From: a bacterium
Lineage (GTDB): Bacteria; B130-G9
Direction: 5' to 3'
Assembly (NCBI GenBank): GCA_021160245.1
Contig: JAGHCW010000160.1
Span: 1-27,282 of the forward strand
Length of the DNA: 27,282 bases
Part shown: positions 16,251 to 24,499 of the stretch, piece after piece
How positions within the stretch are numbered: the stretch's first letter is position 1
How the letters are laid out: every line of letters begins with the position of its first letter
Translations under genes and position numbers: made by a program
Notes under the pieces: generated by a model
The model's database searches: none
Told to the model about the DNA's origin: nothing
What the model saw: the letters and a program-made list of their open reading frames with translations, nothing else

Positions 16251-16610
16251 GACGTGAACGACACTACAGACCTCAACCTTCGATGTCAATATCGGACGGC
16301 CTCCCCGGAGAATCAGATTTATGCAGGCGGCCCCGGCTTTTTTGGAGTGCGGAGGCCCAGACTCCGCTTTCATTCGTGGTGGCTTGACACCTCCCTCTCA
16401 TGGGTTGCCTTCTTGACTTTTCAGACGATGATCTTTCGACTCGAACACCAATAAATGTCGATGCCGCGTCAAGCCGCGACGAACCAAAACGGCGCCTGGC
16501 CACCGCACTCCACAATCACCCAGCGCGCTCAACTCACGGACCGACTCCTGTTGAGCTCGTAACCTTTGGGCAACGGGGAGACGTGTTCATCACACCATGT
16601 CCATCGTCGC
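16251..16610. other. Intergenic region without a recognisable gene
   Basis: About 360 bases between a divergent methyltransferase and the regulatory region of the SUMF1-like gene. Short open frames exist on both strands, but none resembles a protein I know. It holds one hairpin (16349-16367). It looks like repeat-derived or decayed sequence. Confidence 0.4.
16349..16367. repeat. GC-rich hairpin in the intergenic region
   Basis: GCGGAG, loop GCCCAGA, CTCCGC: a perfect 6-bp stem. On the minus strand it sits about 100 bases upstream of the methyltransferase start. Similar GCGGAGT hairpins are common as dispersed intergenic repeats; no second copy is in this window. Confidence 0.4.
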
Positions 16611-16628
16611 CAACCTGATTTTTCAGGG
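16611..16628 (+). promoter_or_regulatory. Palindrome upstream of the -35 box (shared site, copy B)
   Basis: CAACCTGATTTTTCAGGG, with perfect arms CCTGA/TCAGG around 4 bases, ending 12 bases before the -35 of the SUMF1-like gene. It matches copy A (12611-12627, minus strand) in sequence, orientation and distance to the promoter. Confidence 0.5.
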
Positions 16629-16640
16629 GCTCTGCCGCTC

Positions 16641-16669
16641 TTGACATGGAAGATGGCGGATACTAAATT
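16641..16669 (+). promoter_or_regulatory. Sigma70-type promoter of the SUMF1-like gene
   Basis: Consensus TTGACA (16641-16646), 17-base spacer, TAAATT (16664-16669). Predicted start of transcription near 16676, about 31 bases before the chosen TTG start. Confidence 0.7.
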
Positions 16670-16692
16670 GCGACAGTACAAATAAATGCATT

Positions 16693-16698
16693 GGGAGG
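16693..16698 (+). promoter_or_regulatory. Ribosome binding site that sets the SUMF1-like start
   Basis: GGGAGG, 8 bases before TTG 16707. The ATG at 16686 lies upstream of this site and has no SD of its own. Confidence 0.6.
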
Positions 16699-16706
16699 AC
16701 GTTCAT

Positions 16707-17387
16707 TTGGCGGCTCATTTGAGCAGTTGGCTCTTGGTTCTATGTCTTGGAGTCTGCTGCTGTGGATTGGCAATAGCGGGTCAAGCATCCTCAGAACCTC
16801 AATCGAGATGTCCCAACGACATGGTTCCTGTCGATGGTTTCTGCATCGACAAATACGAATACCCAAATAAAGCGGGTGAACAGCCGAAGATATTCGTTGC
16901 ATTTGTTGAGGCGCAGAAGCTCTGCTTGGAGCAGGGCAAGCATCTCTGCACAACGGATGAGTGGGTGCGCGCCTGCTCCGGGCCTGCGAACCTCCAATAC
17001 CCTTACGGTAATCAGTTCCTTGAGGGTGGGTGCAATCTGGCGAAGTATGAATCTACTCATTCTTGGACATGGTACGGTCTCAGGAAGAAGCAGGAATGCA
17101 CGACGCCGTCCTCGCTTGCCAAATGTGGCGAATATGGCCGCTGCAAGAGCGGATATGGCGCCTACGACATGCTTGGCAATGTCTGGGAGTGGACCGACGC
17201 CGGTGTTTTGGAGCATGCCATTCTTATGGGCGGATGCTGGGCCACAGGCTCAAACGTCGCCTCGTGCAAGAGCAGGAGCCAAAAGGCATTTAAAGGCTAC
17301 GCGGTCCGAACCGTCGGATTTCGCTGCTGCGGGGGGCTACTGCCGCTTAAACAATCGAGCGAAGATGATAAAAAACCGTCTGAATGA
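16707..17387 (+). CDS. Secreted SUMF1 / formylglycine-generating-enzyme-like protein
   Basis: A 226-residue protein with a signal peptide (SSWLLVLCLGVCCCGLAIAG) and one FGE-sulfatase (SUMF1) domain: CPNDMVPVDGFCIDKYEYP at 35-53, CLEQGKHLCTTDEWVRAC at 73-90, GAYDMLGNVWEWTDAG at 151-166 and VGFRCC at 203-208. True FGEs convert a sulfatase Cys to formylglycine; many short, secreted relatives have unknown roles, and I cannot confirm the catalytic cysteine pair. The mature part has 13 cysteines, so disulfides are likely. The TTG at 16707 is preferred over ATG 16686 because of GGGAGG 8 bases upstream and a clean signal peptide. Its end overlaps the next gene by 23 bases. No sulfatase is in the window. 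Confidence 0.82.
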   Translation: MAAHLSSWLLVLCLGVCCCGLAIAGQASSEPQSRCPNDMVPVDGFCIDKYEYPNKAGEQPKIFVAFVEAQKLCLEQGKHLCTTDEWVRACSGPANLQYPYGNQFLEGGCNLAKYESTHSWTWYGLRKKQECTTPSSLAKCGEYGRCKSGYGAYDMLGNVWEWTDAGVLEHAILMGGCWATGSNVASCKSRSQKAFKGYAVRTVGFRCCGGLLPLKQSSEDDKKPSE

Positions 17388-18189
17388 CCTCTCATCCAAG
17401 GATTGGATCAAGTTCCAGAAGAGCTGGTTTGTTCTGAACCCGGCGCCTCGGCAAAAAGACGTTCTGGTTCATCCTGCAAAATTTCCTGAGAAACTTGTGG
17501 AGGAATTCATAAAGTTTTTCACAAAGTCCGGCGGAGTGGTTTTGGACCCCATGGCCGGGACGGGATCAACGCTCCTGGCTTGCATTGCCTCCGGCAGAGT
17601 CGGCATTGGGATTGAGCTGAGCGAGAAATATGCGAAGGTAGCTAAGCGCAGGATAGATGAGGCTCCGTGGCCTGATGCAGGAGCCAAGTCCGGGGAGAGG
17701 ACAAAGAGTGAGTTATCGCCATTGCTGCTTGAGGGTGACGCGAGGGAGCTTGAGCGCTTTGACCTGCCGGAGATTGACTACTGCATAACAAGCCCGCCAT
17801 ACTGGGATATGCTCAATGTGAAGGGCGCCAAGACGCAGCGGGATAGGGCGAAAGCTGGGCTCGACGTCTCGTATTCACAAGATGAGCGGGATTTTGGGAA
17901 TATCGAGGACTATGGCAAATTTCTTGATGAAATTGTGAGCGTGTTTGCTAAGGTTCACGATGTCCTGAAAGAACGGGCTTATTTGACTATCATAGTGAAG
18001 AATATAAAGAAGAAGGGAAAGATATACCCCCTTGCGTGGGATTTGGGGAAACGTTTGGGGGAGATATTTGCTCTAAAAGATGAAAAGATATGGTGTCAAG
18101 ACGATCAACGGCTTGCGCCTTTCGGGATGGGAAGTGCTTGGGTGAGCAATACTTTCCACCACTATTGCCTCAATTTTAGGAAAGAGTAA
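17365..18189 (+). CDS. Orphan DNA methyltransferase, probably N4-cytosine type
   Basis: A 274-residue DNA methyltransferase. A P-[KR]xL motif X region (HPAKFPEKLVEEFI, 36-49) leads directly into SAM motif I VVLDPMAGTGST at 58-69. Catalytic motif IV is TSPPYWDML at 142-150. The order X-I-IV places it outside the beta class of its Mod neighbours, and TSPPY is typical of N4-cytosine enzymes. No restriction gene is paired with it, so it looks like an orphan. The start at ATG 17365 lies inside the 3' end of the SUMF1-like gene; the same frame continues upstream to 16834, but that part is only a shadow of the SUMF1 gene. The ribosome binding site is weak (GAGCGAAG), suggesting coupling to the upstream gene. 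Confidence 0.88.
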   Translation: MIKNRLNDLSSKDWIKFQKSWFVLNPAPRQKDVLVHPAKFPEKLVEEFIKFFTKSGGVVLDPMAGTGSTLLACIASGRVGIGIELSEKYAKVAKRRIDEAPWPDAGAKSGERTKSELSPLLLEGDARELERFDLPEIDYCITSPPYWDMLNVKGAKTQRDRAKAGLDVSYSQDERDFGNIEDYGKFLDEIVSVFAKVHDVLKERAYLTIIVKNIKKKGKIYPLAWDLGKRLGEIFALKDEKIWCQDDQRLAPFGMGSAWVSNTFHHYCLNFRKE

Positions 18190-18195
18190 TCTATC

Positions 18196-18213
18196 GCCCT
18201 TGTTCATAAGGGC
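18196..18213 (+). terminator. Probable terminator after the orphan methyltransferase
   Basis: GCCCTT, loop GTTCAT, AAGGGC, a perfect 6-bp stem 6 bases after the stop, followed by the weak T-rich stretch CTTAATGTT. A perfect palindrome TTCAGCTGAA lies further on at 18250-18259, before the second mod gene. Confidence 0.45.
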
Positions 18214-18285
18214 CTTAATGTTCAGTCTATTAGATATTATGCCGCTTAATTCAGCTGAAAGGCACACGGAACATACGAGCAATTG

Positions 18286-20235
18286 ATGTCATTCAACGCC
18301 AAACTGATTAGCATACTCAAGACGGACCCGCGCTTTGTGGACGATCAGGGCGAACTCGTCCGCGCGGCCGTGCAGGACCGCGCCTGGAAGATTGACCACG
18401 ATCTTGTGAAGCTGCTTCTCTCAGACAAAGAAATCAAAGCCAAATTCTTTGAAGAGATTCAGCAGCACTGGATTTTCAACATCAACACCTTCATTGACTA
18501 TATCTCGCAGAAGAACTTCCTCGATAACTCATACACACGCTTTCGTAATCGCATTGGATTGACCATTGGCGGCAAATACTTGAGCGAGCGCGGTGACGTG
18601 GCGCTGGTCTGGCCCTATAAGGATTGCGTGCTAGAAGGGGGGCAGACGAAGGAAGAAGAGAAACGTAAGGAGATATTCTTCAACGAGGTCCTCGCGCAGG
18701 ATGAGATCAACCGGCTACTCGATCCCAAAGTGTTGACCAACTTCGTGCGCTACACCGTAACGGGTACAGAGAAGGTGACCGGCTTCAAGCGCGACGAAAA
18801 TGGTGTCATCCGAGAGAACCTCATCGTCAAAGGCAACAACCTGCTCGCGCTGCACACACTCAAGCACCAGTTTCGCGGGCAGGTCAAACTGATTTACATT
18901 GACCCGCCATTTAATACGTCAAGTGCCGCAAGCACGTTTGCCTATAATAATGGTTTTAACCACTCAACGTGGTTGACGTTTATGAAAAACCGCATTGAGG
19001 CCGCAAAGCAAATGCTCCCATCGGATGGGATTTTGGTTGTAGCCATTGATCATTATGAGCTCTTTTATCTTGGCGTGTTATGCGATGAAGTTTTCGGCAG
19101 AGAAAACCGCATGGGAATCATATCAGTTGTTCACAATCCGGGTGGGCGACAGGATGATCTATACTTCCCGACAGCCCACGAGAACATGCTTTTCTATGCA
19201 AACGATGTTTCTCGCGTAAAGCTGAACACACTCGGGATGAACGAGGAAAAACTATCTCAATATAAGCTGCGGGATTCGTATGGAAGATACAAATTGAGAG
19301 GCTTTCGGCGCAGCGGCAATAATTCAAGACGTGAAGACCGGCCGGGCTTATTCTACCCAATATATTACTGCCCAACAACCAGCGATCTGTCACTAGAACC
19401 GGGAACCGGTTGTATTGAGCTACTACCGATCGATGAGTCTGGCGTGGAAAGGTGTTGGAGATGGGGGCCTGACACTTTCACTGAGCGAATCCACAAATAT
19501 GTCGAAGTAAGGCGTGTTGAGAATCGGTTTGAACTCTACATCAAGGAGAGGAAGGACGATTACAAAGGGGAGAAGCCTAAGACAATCTGGGATAAGGCCA
19601 AGTACACGGGACAGACTGCCACGGCCGAACTAAAGAAGCTCTTTGGAAGCAAGATATTTAGCTACCCCAAGTCACCCTTCTTGATGATGGATATTATTAG
19701 AATCACTACTGGAAAGGACGACATTATTCTCGATTTCTTCGGAGGTAGCGCCACAACAGCCCACGCCCTTATTGAGCTGAACAGAGAAGATGGTGGTAAC
19801 AGGCGGTACATCCTCTGCGAGCAAATGCAGTATGCAGAAACAACAACCTGCCAGCGAGTTCACAAAGTCAACGAGATTAACCAGGCCGGCGAGTTCGTGT
19901 TTTGTGAGATTATGAAGTATAATGAGTCTTTCATGGAACGCATTCGGACGGCGGAATCGAGCCTGGAACTTCTGCACGTATGGCAGGAAATGGCGGAAGG
20001 CTCATTTCTGAACTGGTATGTCAACCCCCGAACGCCCGAAGAAGCCGCAAAAGATTTTATTGCCATCGGAGAAGAGCCGAACGGTCTTGAAAAGCAGAAA
20101 CACTTGCTGGTGGAACTCCTCGATAAGAATCAGTTGTACGTGAACCTCTCCGAGATTGACGACGCGCAGTTCAAAGTCAGCGAAGAAGATAAGGCGTTGA
20201 ATAAGGCGTTCTACGGTGAAGCGTATGATCTTTGA
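18286..20235 (+). CDS. Type III restriction-modification DNA methyltransferase (Mod), second system
   Basis: A 649-residue complete Mod protein, an N6-adenine methyltransferase carrying site recognition. A long N-terminal region (1-180) precedes VKGNNLLALHTLK. Catalytic motif IV, IYIDPPFNTS, is at 203-212. The recognition region spans about 270-470 and contains RREDRPGLFYPI, closely like RREDRPNMYFPI in the first system. SAM motif I, IILDFFGGSATTAHA, is at 480-494; SATT instead of SGTT also occurs in active type III Mods. A TTG lies one codon upstream of the chosen ATG. The N-terminal extension and the dissimilar recognition region show this is a separate system, not a duplicate of the one at 1-3912. 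It overlaps res by 11 bases. Confidence 0.94.
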   Translation: MSFNAKLISILKTDPRFVDDQGELVRAAVQDRAWKIDHDLVKLLLSDKEIKAKFFEEIQQHWIFNINTFIDYISQKNFLDNSYTRFRNRIGLTIGGKYLSERGDVALVWPYKDCVLEGGQTKEEEKRKEIFFNEVLAQDEINRLLDPKVLTNFVRYTVTGTEKVTGFKRDENGVIRENLIVKGNNLLALHTLKHQFRGQVKLIYIDPPFNTSSAASTFAYNNGFNHSTWLTFMKNRIEAAKQMLPSDGILVVAIDHYELFYLGVLCDEVFGRENRMGIISVVHNPGGRQDDLYFPTAHENMLFYANDVSRVKLNTLGMNEEKLSQYKLRDSYGRYKLRGFRRSGNNSRREDRPGLFYPIYYCPTTSDLSLEPGTGCIELLPIDESGVERCWRWGPDTFTERIHKYVEVRRVENRFELYIKERKDDYKGEKPKTIWDKAKYTGQTATAELKKLFGSKIFSYPKSPFLMMDIIRITTGKDDIILDFFGGSATTAHALIELNREDGGNRRYILCEQMQYAETTTCQRVHKVNEINQAGEFVFCEIMKYNESFMERIRTAESSLELLHVWQEMAEGSFLNWYVNPRTPEEAAKDFIAIGEEPNGLEKQKHLLVELLDKNQLYVNLSEIDDAQFKVSEEDKALNKAFYGEAYDL

Positions 20236-22849
20236 GAAATACCTTTGCGACCGCCTGCTGCGAGAATTTGGCAAGCGTGCGCTTGCCCAGATCGAGCTTC
20301 CTGCGAGCCTCACGGGGAACCTCAACCCCAAATATGAATTACGCACCTACCAGGTGGACGCATTCCAGCGATTCATTTGCTACTTCAAGAAGGACTTTCA
20401 ATTCAAAGAGCATCCCACACACCTTTTGTTTAACATGGCGACGGGCAGCGGCAAGACGCTCATTATGGCGGGGCTGATTCTCTATCTCTACGAGCAAGGC
20501 TATCGGAATTTCCTGTTCTTTGTGAACTCCACAAACATCATCGAAAAGACCAAAGATAATTTCCTGAATCCCGCATCGATCAAATACTTGTTCAATCACG
20601 AACTTACAATCAGCAACCGCCGTGTGCGCATTTCGCCTGTCGAGAATTTTGAAGGCGTCAATCCCAGTGACGTCAATATATGCTTTACAACGATTCAGAA
20701 ACTGCACTCCGACCTGACGACTGAAAGAGAAAACGCCATCACCCCTGAAGACTTCCGTAAGCACAAGGTGGTGTTGATTGCGGACGAGGCGCATCACATG
20801 AACGTTCGGACTAAGTCGCAGAGGGAGATGTTGGAGAGCTGGGAAAACACCGTCGAGGGCATTTTCAACCAGAACGGCGAGAACTTGCTGCTCGAGTTCA
20901 CGGCCACGCACGATTATGACAAGCCCGCGATGGTGAAAAAATACCGCAACAAGGTCATCATCCGGTACGACCTAGTTCAATTCCGCAACGACCGCTTTTC
21001 AAAGGACGTTGTCATTGTTCGATCTGATTTTGGCCCGCGAGAGCGCATCCTCCAAGCCTTGATTCTCAGCCAATACAAGCAGGAAGTGGCGGCGAAATAC
21101 CGGATCAATCTCAAGTGCGTGATTCTATTTAAGGCCCAACGCACCATCGCGCAATCGCGGGAAAACAAAGCGAATTTTCATAAACTCATCAATGGTCTGA
21201 CAGGGAGTCAAATCGACAGCATCCGCAAGTCGGACATCCCGATTGTTCGGCGTGCCTTTCGCTTCTTTGACGAAAGCAGCATCAGCGATGACCAACTCGC
21301 GGAACGCATAAGACAAGAGTTCCACAGGGACTTTTGCCTTTCCGTCAATGATGAAAAGGAAAAAGAACAGCACCAGATACTTCTGAACTCTCTGGAGGAT
21401 TTGAACAACCGGATCCGGGCAATTTTTGCGGTCCAAAAACTCAGCGAAGGCTGGGACGTGTTGAACCTGTTTGACATCGTCCGCTGCTACGAAGCGAGGG
21501 ACACGGGTAGGGCGAAGATCGGCCGAACCACCATGTCGGAGGCGCAGCTCATTGGTCGTGGGGCGCGTTATTTCCCCTTTGTTCTGCCGGAAAGCGATGA
21601 CCGTTTCCGCCGGAAATTCGACGGAGATCTTGAACATGAGCTACGCGTGTTGGAAGAGCTACACTATCATAGTATCAACGACTCTCGCTACATTGCAGAG
21701 ATCAGGAGCGCTTTGATTGAGCAGGGCATGATGGACCAGCGAGAATTGACCCGGGAACTCACACTGAAAGAGTCATTCAAAAAGACGCAGTTTTACAGAT
21801 ATGGAATTGTCTGGCTCAATGACCGGCAACGGAAAGACCACAAGGGCGTGCAATCCTTTGCCGATTTGGGCGTAAAAAAAAGAAACCACAAGCACTTCAT
21901 TGCCACGGGTCACGGTACTGAGACTATTGCGCTGGACAAGCGGAATGATGAACTACTTGTTAAAGATGAAGCGGCGCAAGACATCAAGGTCGGAGACATA
22001 GAGCGCAATGTTGTGCAGTCCGCGCTCGCACGCAAGCCGTTTTTCACCCTTCGGTCACTCAAGCGATATTTTCCTGGCCTAACCTCGATGGAGGAATTTG
22101 TTCGTTCCTCCTCTTATCTCGGTGGGCTAGGGATCACCTTTTGGGGCAATATACACAGTTTGCATGAGAACCGCTTCGAGAAACTGGCTGGCATGCTAGG
22201 TTTACTGGAGCAAATCGAAGCGGAAATCAGGGCTAATGTGACCGAGTACGAAGGTACGCTCGATTTCCGGCGGAAGTGGGTGCGCGAAGTTTTCAGAGAT
22301 AAACTGCTCAAATTTGATGCTCATACTCCTCGCGTGCAGGACGACCCCGAGTTTGAGCGTTTTGTCTCTGACAAAGACTGGTTTGCGTTTAACACTGTAT
22401 ATGGCACAAGTGAAGAAAAGGCCTTGGTTCGCATGTTGGATAGGCGAATGAAGAAACTTCAAGGGAGCTTCGAGCAAATTTATCTGCTACGCAACGAAGG
22501 TCATTTCGCCATCTACAACTTCGCGGATGGTCGTCCCTTTCAACCAGATTTCGTGTTGTTCCTGCGCGAGAAAGGTGGCGAGCTTCTTATTTACCAGCTT
22601 TTCATTGAGCCCAAAGGGGAACACCTAAAGGAACATGACCGCTGGAAGGAGACGTTCCTGCGAGAGATTACTTCCGCGTTTGACGGCAAGCCGATCACGT
22701 TCGCAGACAAAAAGTATCGGTTGATCGGGCCGCCGTTCTATAATAAGGGGAACGAGAATGAATTCATACGAAGTCTGGAGTTGCTGTTGAATCAGGCAGA
22801 GAAGAGTGGATGCAAGGCATCGGATGATATTGACACATTGATAGGATAA
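20225..22849 (+). CDS. Type III restriction enzyme, Res subunit, second system
   Basis: An 874-residue helicase-nuclease subunit partnering the preceding Mod. Walker A MATGSGKT is at 71-78, IADEAHH (a canonical DEAH box) at 185-191, AVQKLSEGWDVLNLFDIVRC and IGRGARYFPF mark the second RecA domain. The PD-(D/E)xK nuclease core is PD at 774-775 and EPK at 795-797. All key residues look intact. ATG 20225 lies inside the mod gene; a GTG three codons earlier is an alternative. It is only weakly like the first Res (canonical DEAH against DEGH, different motif VI), so the two systems have separate histories. The stop is 6 bases from ndk. Confidence 0.94.
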   Translation: MIFEKYLCDRLLREFGKRALAQIELPASLTGNLNPKYELRTYQVDAFQRFICYFKKDFQFKEHPTHLLFNMATGSGKTLIMAGLILYLYEQGYRNFLFFVNSTNIIEKTKDNFLNPASIKYLFNHELTISNRRVRISPVENFEGVNPSDVNICFTTIQKLHSDLTTERENAITPEDFRKHKVVLIADEAHHMNVRTKSQREMLESWENTVEGIFNQNGENLLLEFTATHDYDKPAMVKKYRNKVIIRYDLVQFRNDRFSKDVVIVRSDFGPRERILQALILSQYKQEVAAKYRINLKCVILFKAQRTIAQSRENKANFHKLINGLTGSQIDSIRKSDIPIVRRAFRFFDESSISDDQLAERIRQEFHRDFCLSVNDEKEKEQHQILLNSLEDLNNRIRAIFAVQKLSEGWDVLNLFDIVRCYEARDTGRAKIGRTTMSEAQLIGRGARYFPFVLPESDDRFRRKFDGDLEHELRVLEELHYHSINDSRYIAEIRSALIEQGMMDQRELTRELTLKESFKKTQFYRYGIVWLNDRQRKDHKGVQSFADLGVKKRNHKHFIATGHGTETIALDKRNDELLVKDEAAQDIKVGDIERNVVQSALARKPFFTLRSLKRYFPGLTSMEEFVRSSSYLGGLGITFWGNIHSLHENRFEKLAGMLGLLEQIEAEIRANVTEYEGTLDFRRKWVREVFRDKLLKFDAHTPRVQDDPEFERFVSDKDWFAFNTVYGTSEEKALVRMLDRRMKKLQGSFEQIYLLRNEGHFAIYNFADGRPFQPDFVLFLREKGGELLIYQLFIEPKGEHLKEHDRWKETFLREITSAFDGKPITFADKKYRLIGPPFYNKGNENEFIRSLELLLNQAEKSGCKASDDIDTLIG

Positions 22850-22855
22850 TGAGCT

Positions 22856-23290
22856 ATGATGCAGCGGACGTTGACGATAATAAAGCCCGATGCGGTCGGC
22901 AAGAATCTTGCGGGCGGAGTGCTGGATTGCTTTGAGCGGGCCGGCCTTCGGATTGTGGCGGCAAAGATGCTCTGGCTTCAGAGAGAGCAGGCCGAGGCGT
23001 TTTATTATGTTCACAAAGAGCGAGAGTTTTTTGGTAGTCTTTGCGAGTTTATGTCGAGCGGACCTTGTATAGTGGCAGTTCTCGAAGGCGAAGACGCCAT
23101 CAAGAAGGCGCGCGCAATTATGGGCGCAACTGATCCTAAAAATGCAGAAGAGGGCACGATCAGAAAGCAGTTTGCGAGCAGTGTGCAAGAGAATGCTGTA
23201 CATGGCTCAGACGCGCCCGCTACCGCCGAGTTTGAGATCGGATTTTTCTTTAGCAAGTTTGAGATAATGCAGACGAAGAGGAAGAACTAG
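22856..23290 (+). CDS. ndk: Nucleoside diphosphate kinase
   Basis: A 144-residue enzyme that balances NTP and dNTP pools by transferring phosphate through a phosphohistidine. It has the family start [14 protein letters not shown] and the active-site motif [16 protein letters not shown], with the catalytic His at 116. Length is normal. Two ATGs are in tandem (22856 and 22859); AGGA 9 bases before the first favours it slightly, while family alignment fits either. It begins 6 bases after the type III res stop and runs with no gap into rpmF. I saw no promoter of its own, which makes cotranscription with the restriction genes likely unless a promoter lies within res. Confidence 0.97.
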   Translation: MMQRTLTIIKPDAVGKNLAGGVLDCFERAGLRIVAAKMLWLQREQAEAFYYVHKEREFFGSLCEFMSSGPCIVAVLEGEDAIKKARAIMGATDPKNAEEGTIRKQFASSVQENAVHGSDAPATAEFEIGFFFSKFEIMQTKRKN

Positions 23291-23473
23291 ATGGCAGTTC
23301 CAAAAAGAAGAACATCCCACACCAGGAAGCGGAAGAGAGCCACGCTAAAGGCGCTTGTCCCACGGTCAGTTGTAACTTGTTCCAACTGCAAGGCGCCGAA
23401 TCTGCCGCACGTTGTCTGCGCAAAATGCGGATACTTGGGCAGTGAGCGCATCCTTGATATTAAAGAGGAATAG
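23291..23473 (+). CDS. rpmF: 50S ribosomal protein L32
   Basis: A 60-residue ribosomal protein with the standard MAVPKRRTSHTRKRKR start and four zinc-ligand cysteines (C30, C33, C43, C46), so it is the zinc-binding form. The start codon directly abuts the ndk stop; AGAGGA in the ndk tail serves as ribosome binding site. The order rpmF-plsX-fabH is widely conserved in bacteria. Confidence 0.98.
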   Translation: MAVPKRRTSHTRKRKRATLKALVPRSVVTCSNCKAPNLPHVVCAKCGYLGSERILDIKEE

Positions 23474-23476
23474 CAG

Positions 23477-24499
23477 GTGGCAGTAGGTCCGATAGCGCTT
23501 GATGCTATGGGAGGAGATTTCGCGCCCCGGGAAATGGTCAAAGGGGCCATTATGGCCGCCTCAGACTTTGGCATCGAAGTGATCCTAGTCGGGCAGGAAT
23601 CGAAGATAGAGTCTCAGCTTGATGAGCTTGGCTGGTCGGGAAGAGACCGAATTAGCATCTGTCATGCGCCCCAAGTAGTCGAAATGAGCGATGCGCCATC
23701 GGTGGTTATTCGAGGCAAGCGGCAGTCATCCATAAGAATAGCGTCTCACCTTGTGAGGAGCGGCGAGGCCGCCGGAGTGGTCTCGGCCGGCAACACTGGG
23801 GCCGCGATGGCCGCTGCAAGAAGCGAGTTCCGCCTGGCAAAGGGCGTTCAGCGCGCCGCGATAGCTCAGGCGCTTCCCAATCGCAAGGGCGGCACGGTGG
23901 TTCTAGACATCGGAGCGAACGTCGATTGCAAGATGCAGCATCTGGTGCAATTTGGTGTGATGGGTAGTGTCTATGCAAGCATTGTTCTGAAGAAGCCAAA
24001 GCCCAAGGTGGGACTGTTGAGTATCGGTTCCGAGGATACGAAGGGAAATGATTTCACAAGAAGGGTTTTAAGCGCAATGCGGGAGCAACCGGACATCGAT
24101 TTCGTGGGGAACATCGAGGGCCGGGACGTCTTCAAGGGTGATGTTGATGTCGCCGTTTGTGATGGCTTCGTTGGCAACATTGTCCTGAAGATAACCGAGG
24201 GCGTTGCAGAGACCGTCATGGGGATACTGCGCGACGCGCTATCATCAAGCATCAGAGGAAGAGCGGGGGCCGCTCTCGCAAGACCCGCTTTTGCCAAACT
24301 ACGTAAACGGATGGACTCGGCGGAATATGGCGGCGCCATCCTTCTAGGGGTAAACGGCGTCTGTATCATCTGTCACGGGGCGTCCGGCGCGAAAGCGGTA
24401 AGTAACGCGATAAAAAGGGCAAGCGATTTCGCGACCTCCAGAATAGTCGAGCAGATAGCTGAGAAAATGGATGCAGACAGTGACAAGGAGAAGAGATGA
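23477..24499 (+). CDS. plsX: Phosphate acyltransferase PlsX
   Basis: A 340-residue peripheral enzyme that turns acyl-ACP into acyl-phosphate for phospholipid synthesis. Motifs include IALDAMGGDFAP at the start, VVSAGNTGAAMA near 100, VLDIGANVDCK and VAVCDGFVGNIVLK. It begins with GTG 23477, with AGAGGA 7 bases upstream, 3 bases after rpmF. Its stop overlaps the fabH start (ATGA). Length and motifs are normal. Confidence 0.97.
   Translation: MAVGPIALDAMGGDFAPREMVKGAIMAASDFGIEVILVGQESKIESQLDELGWSGRDRISICHAPQVVEMSDAPSVVIRGKRQSSIRIASHLVRSGEAAGVVSAGNTGAAMAAARSEFRLAKGVQRAAIAQALPNRKGGTVVLDIGANVDCKMQHLVQFGVMGSVYASIVLKKPKPKVGLLSIGSEDTKGNDFTRRVLSAMREQPDIDFVGNIEGRDVFKGDVDVAVCDGFVGNIVLKITEGVAETVMGILRDALSSSIRGRAGAALARPAFAKLRKRMDSAEYGGAILLGVNGVCIICHGASGAKAVSNAIKRASDFATSRIVEQIAEKMDADSDKEKR

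Noticed and set aside
16251-16373. N-terminal extension of the class I methyltransferase
   Set aside because: Low-complexity residues overlapping a hairpin; no SD supports it, and the normal fold starts after ATG 16250.
16400-16618. 72-codon plus-strand frame in the intergenic region
   Set aside because: No SD, no homology that I recognise, and it runs into the promoter palindrome.
16686-16706. ATG start for the SUMF1-like gene
   Set aside because: It lies about 10 bases after the predicted transcription start with no SD; the TTG at 16707 has GGGAGG 8 bases upstream.
16834-17364. Upstream extension of the orphan DNA methyltransferase frame
   Set aside because: This stretch is out of frame within the SUMF1-like gene, which has a signal peptide and family motifs; the methyltransferase homology begins only after ATG 17365.
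22625-23203. 192-codon minus-strand frame over res and ndk
   Set aside because: Antisense to two firm genes; no motif and no ribosome binding site.
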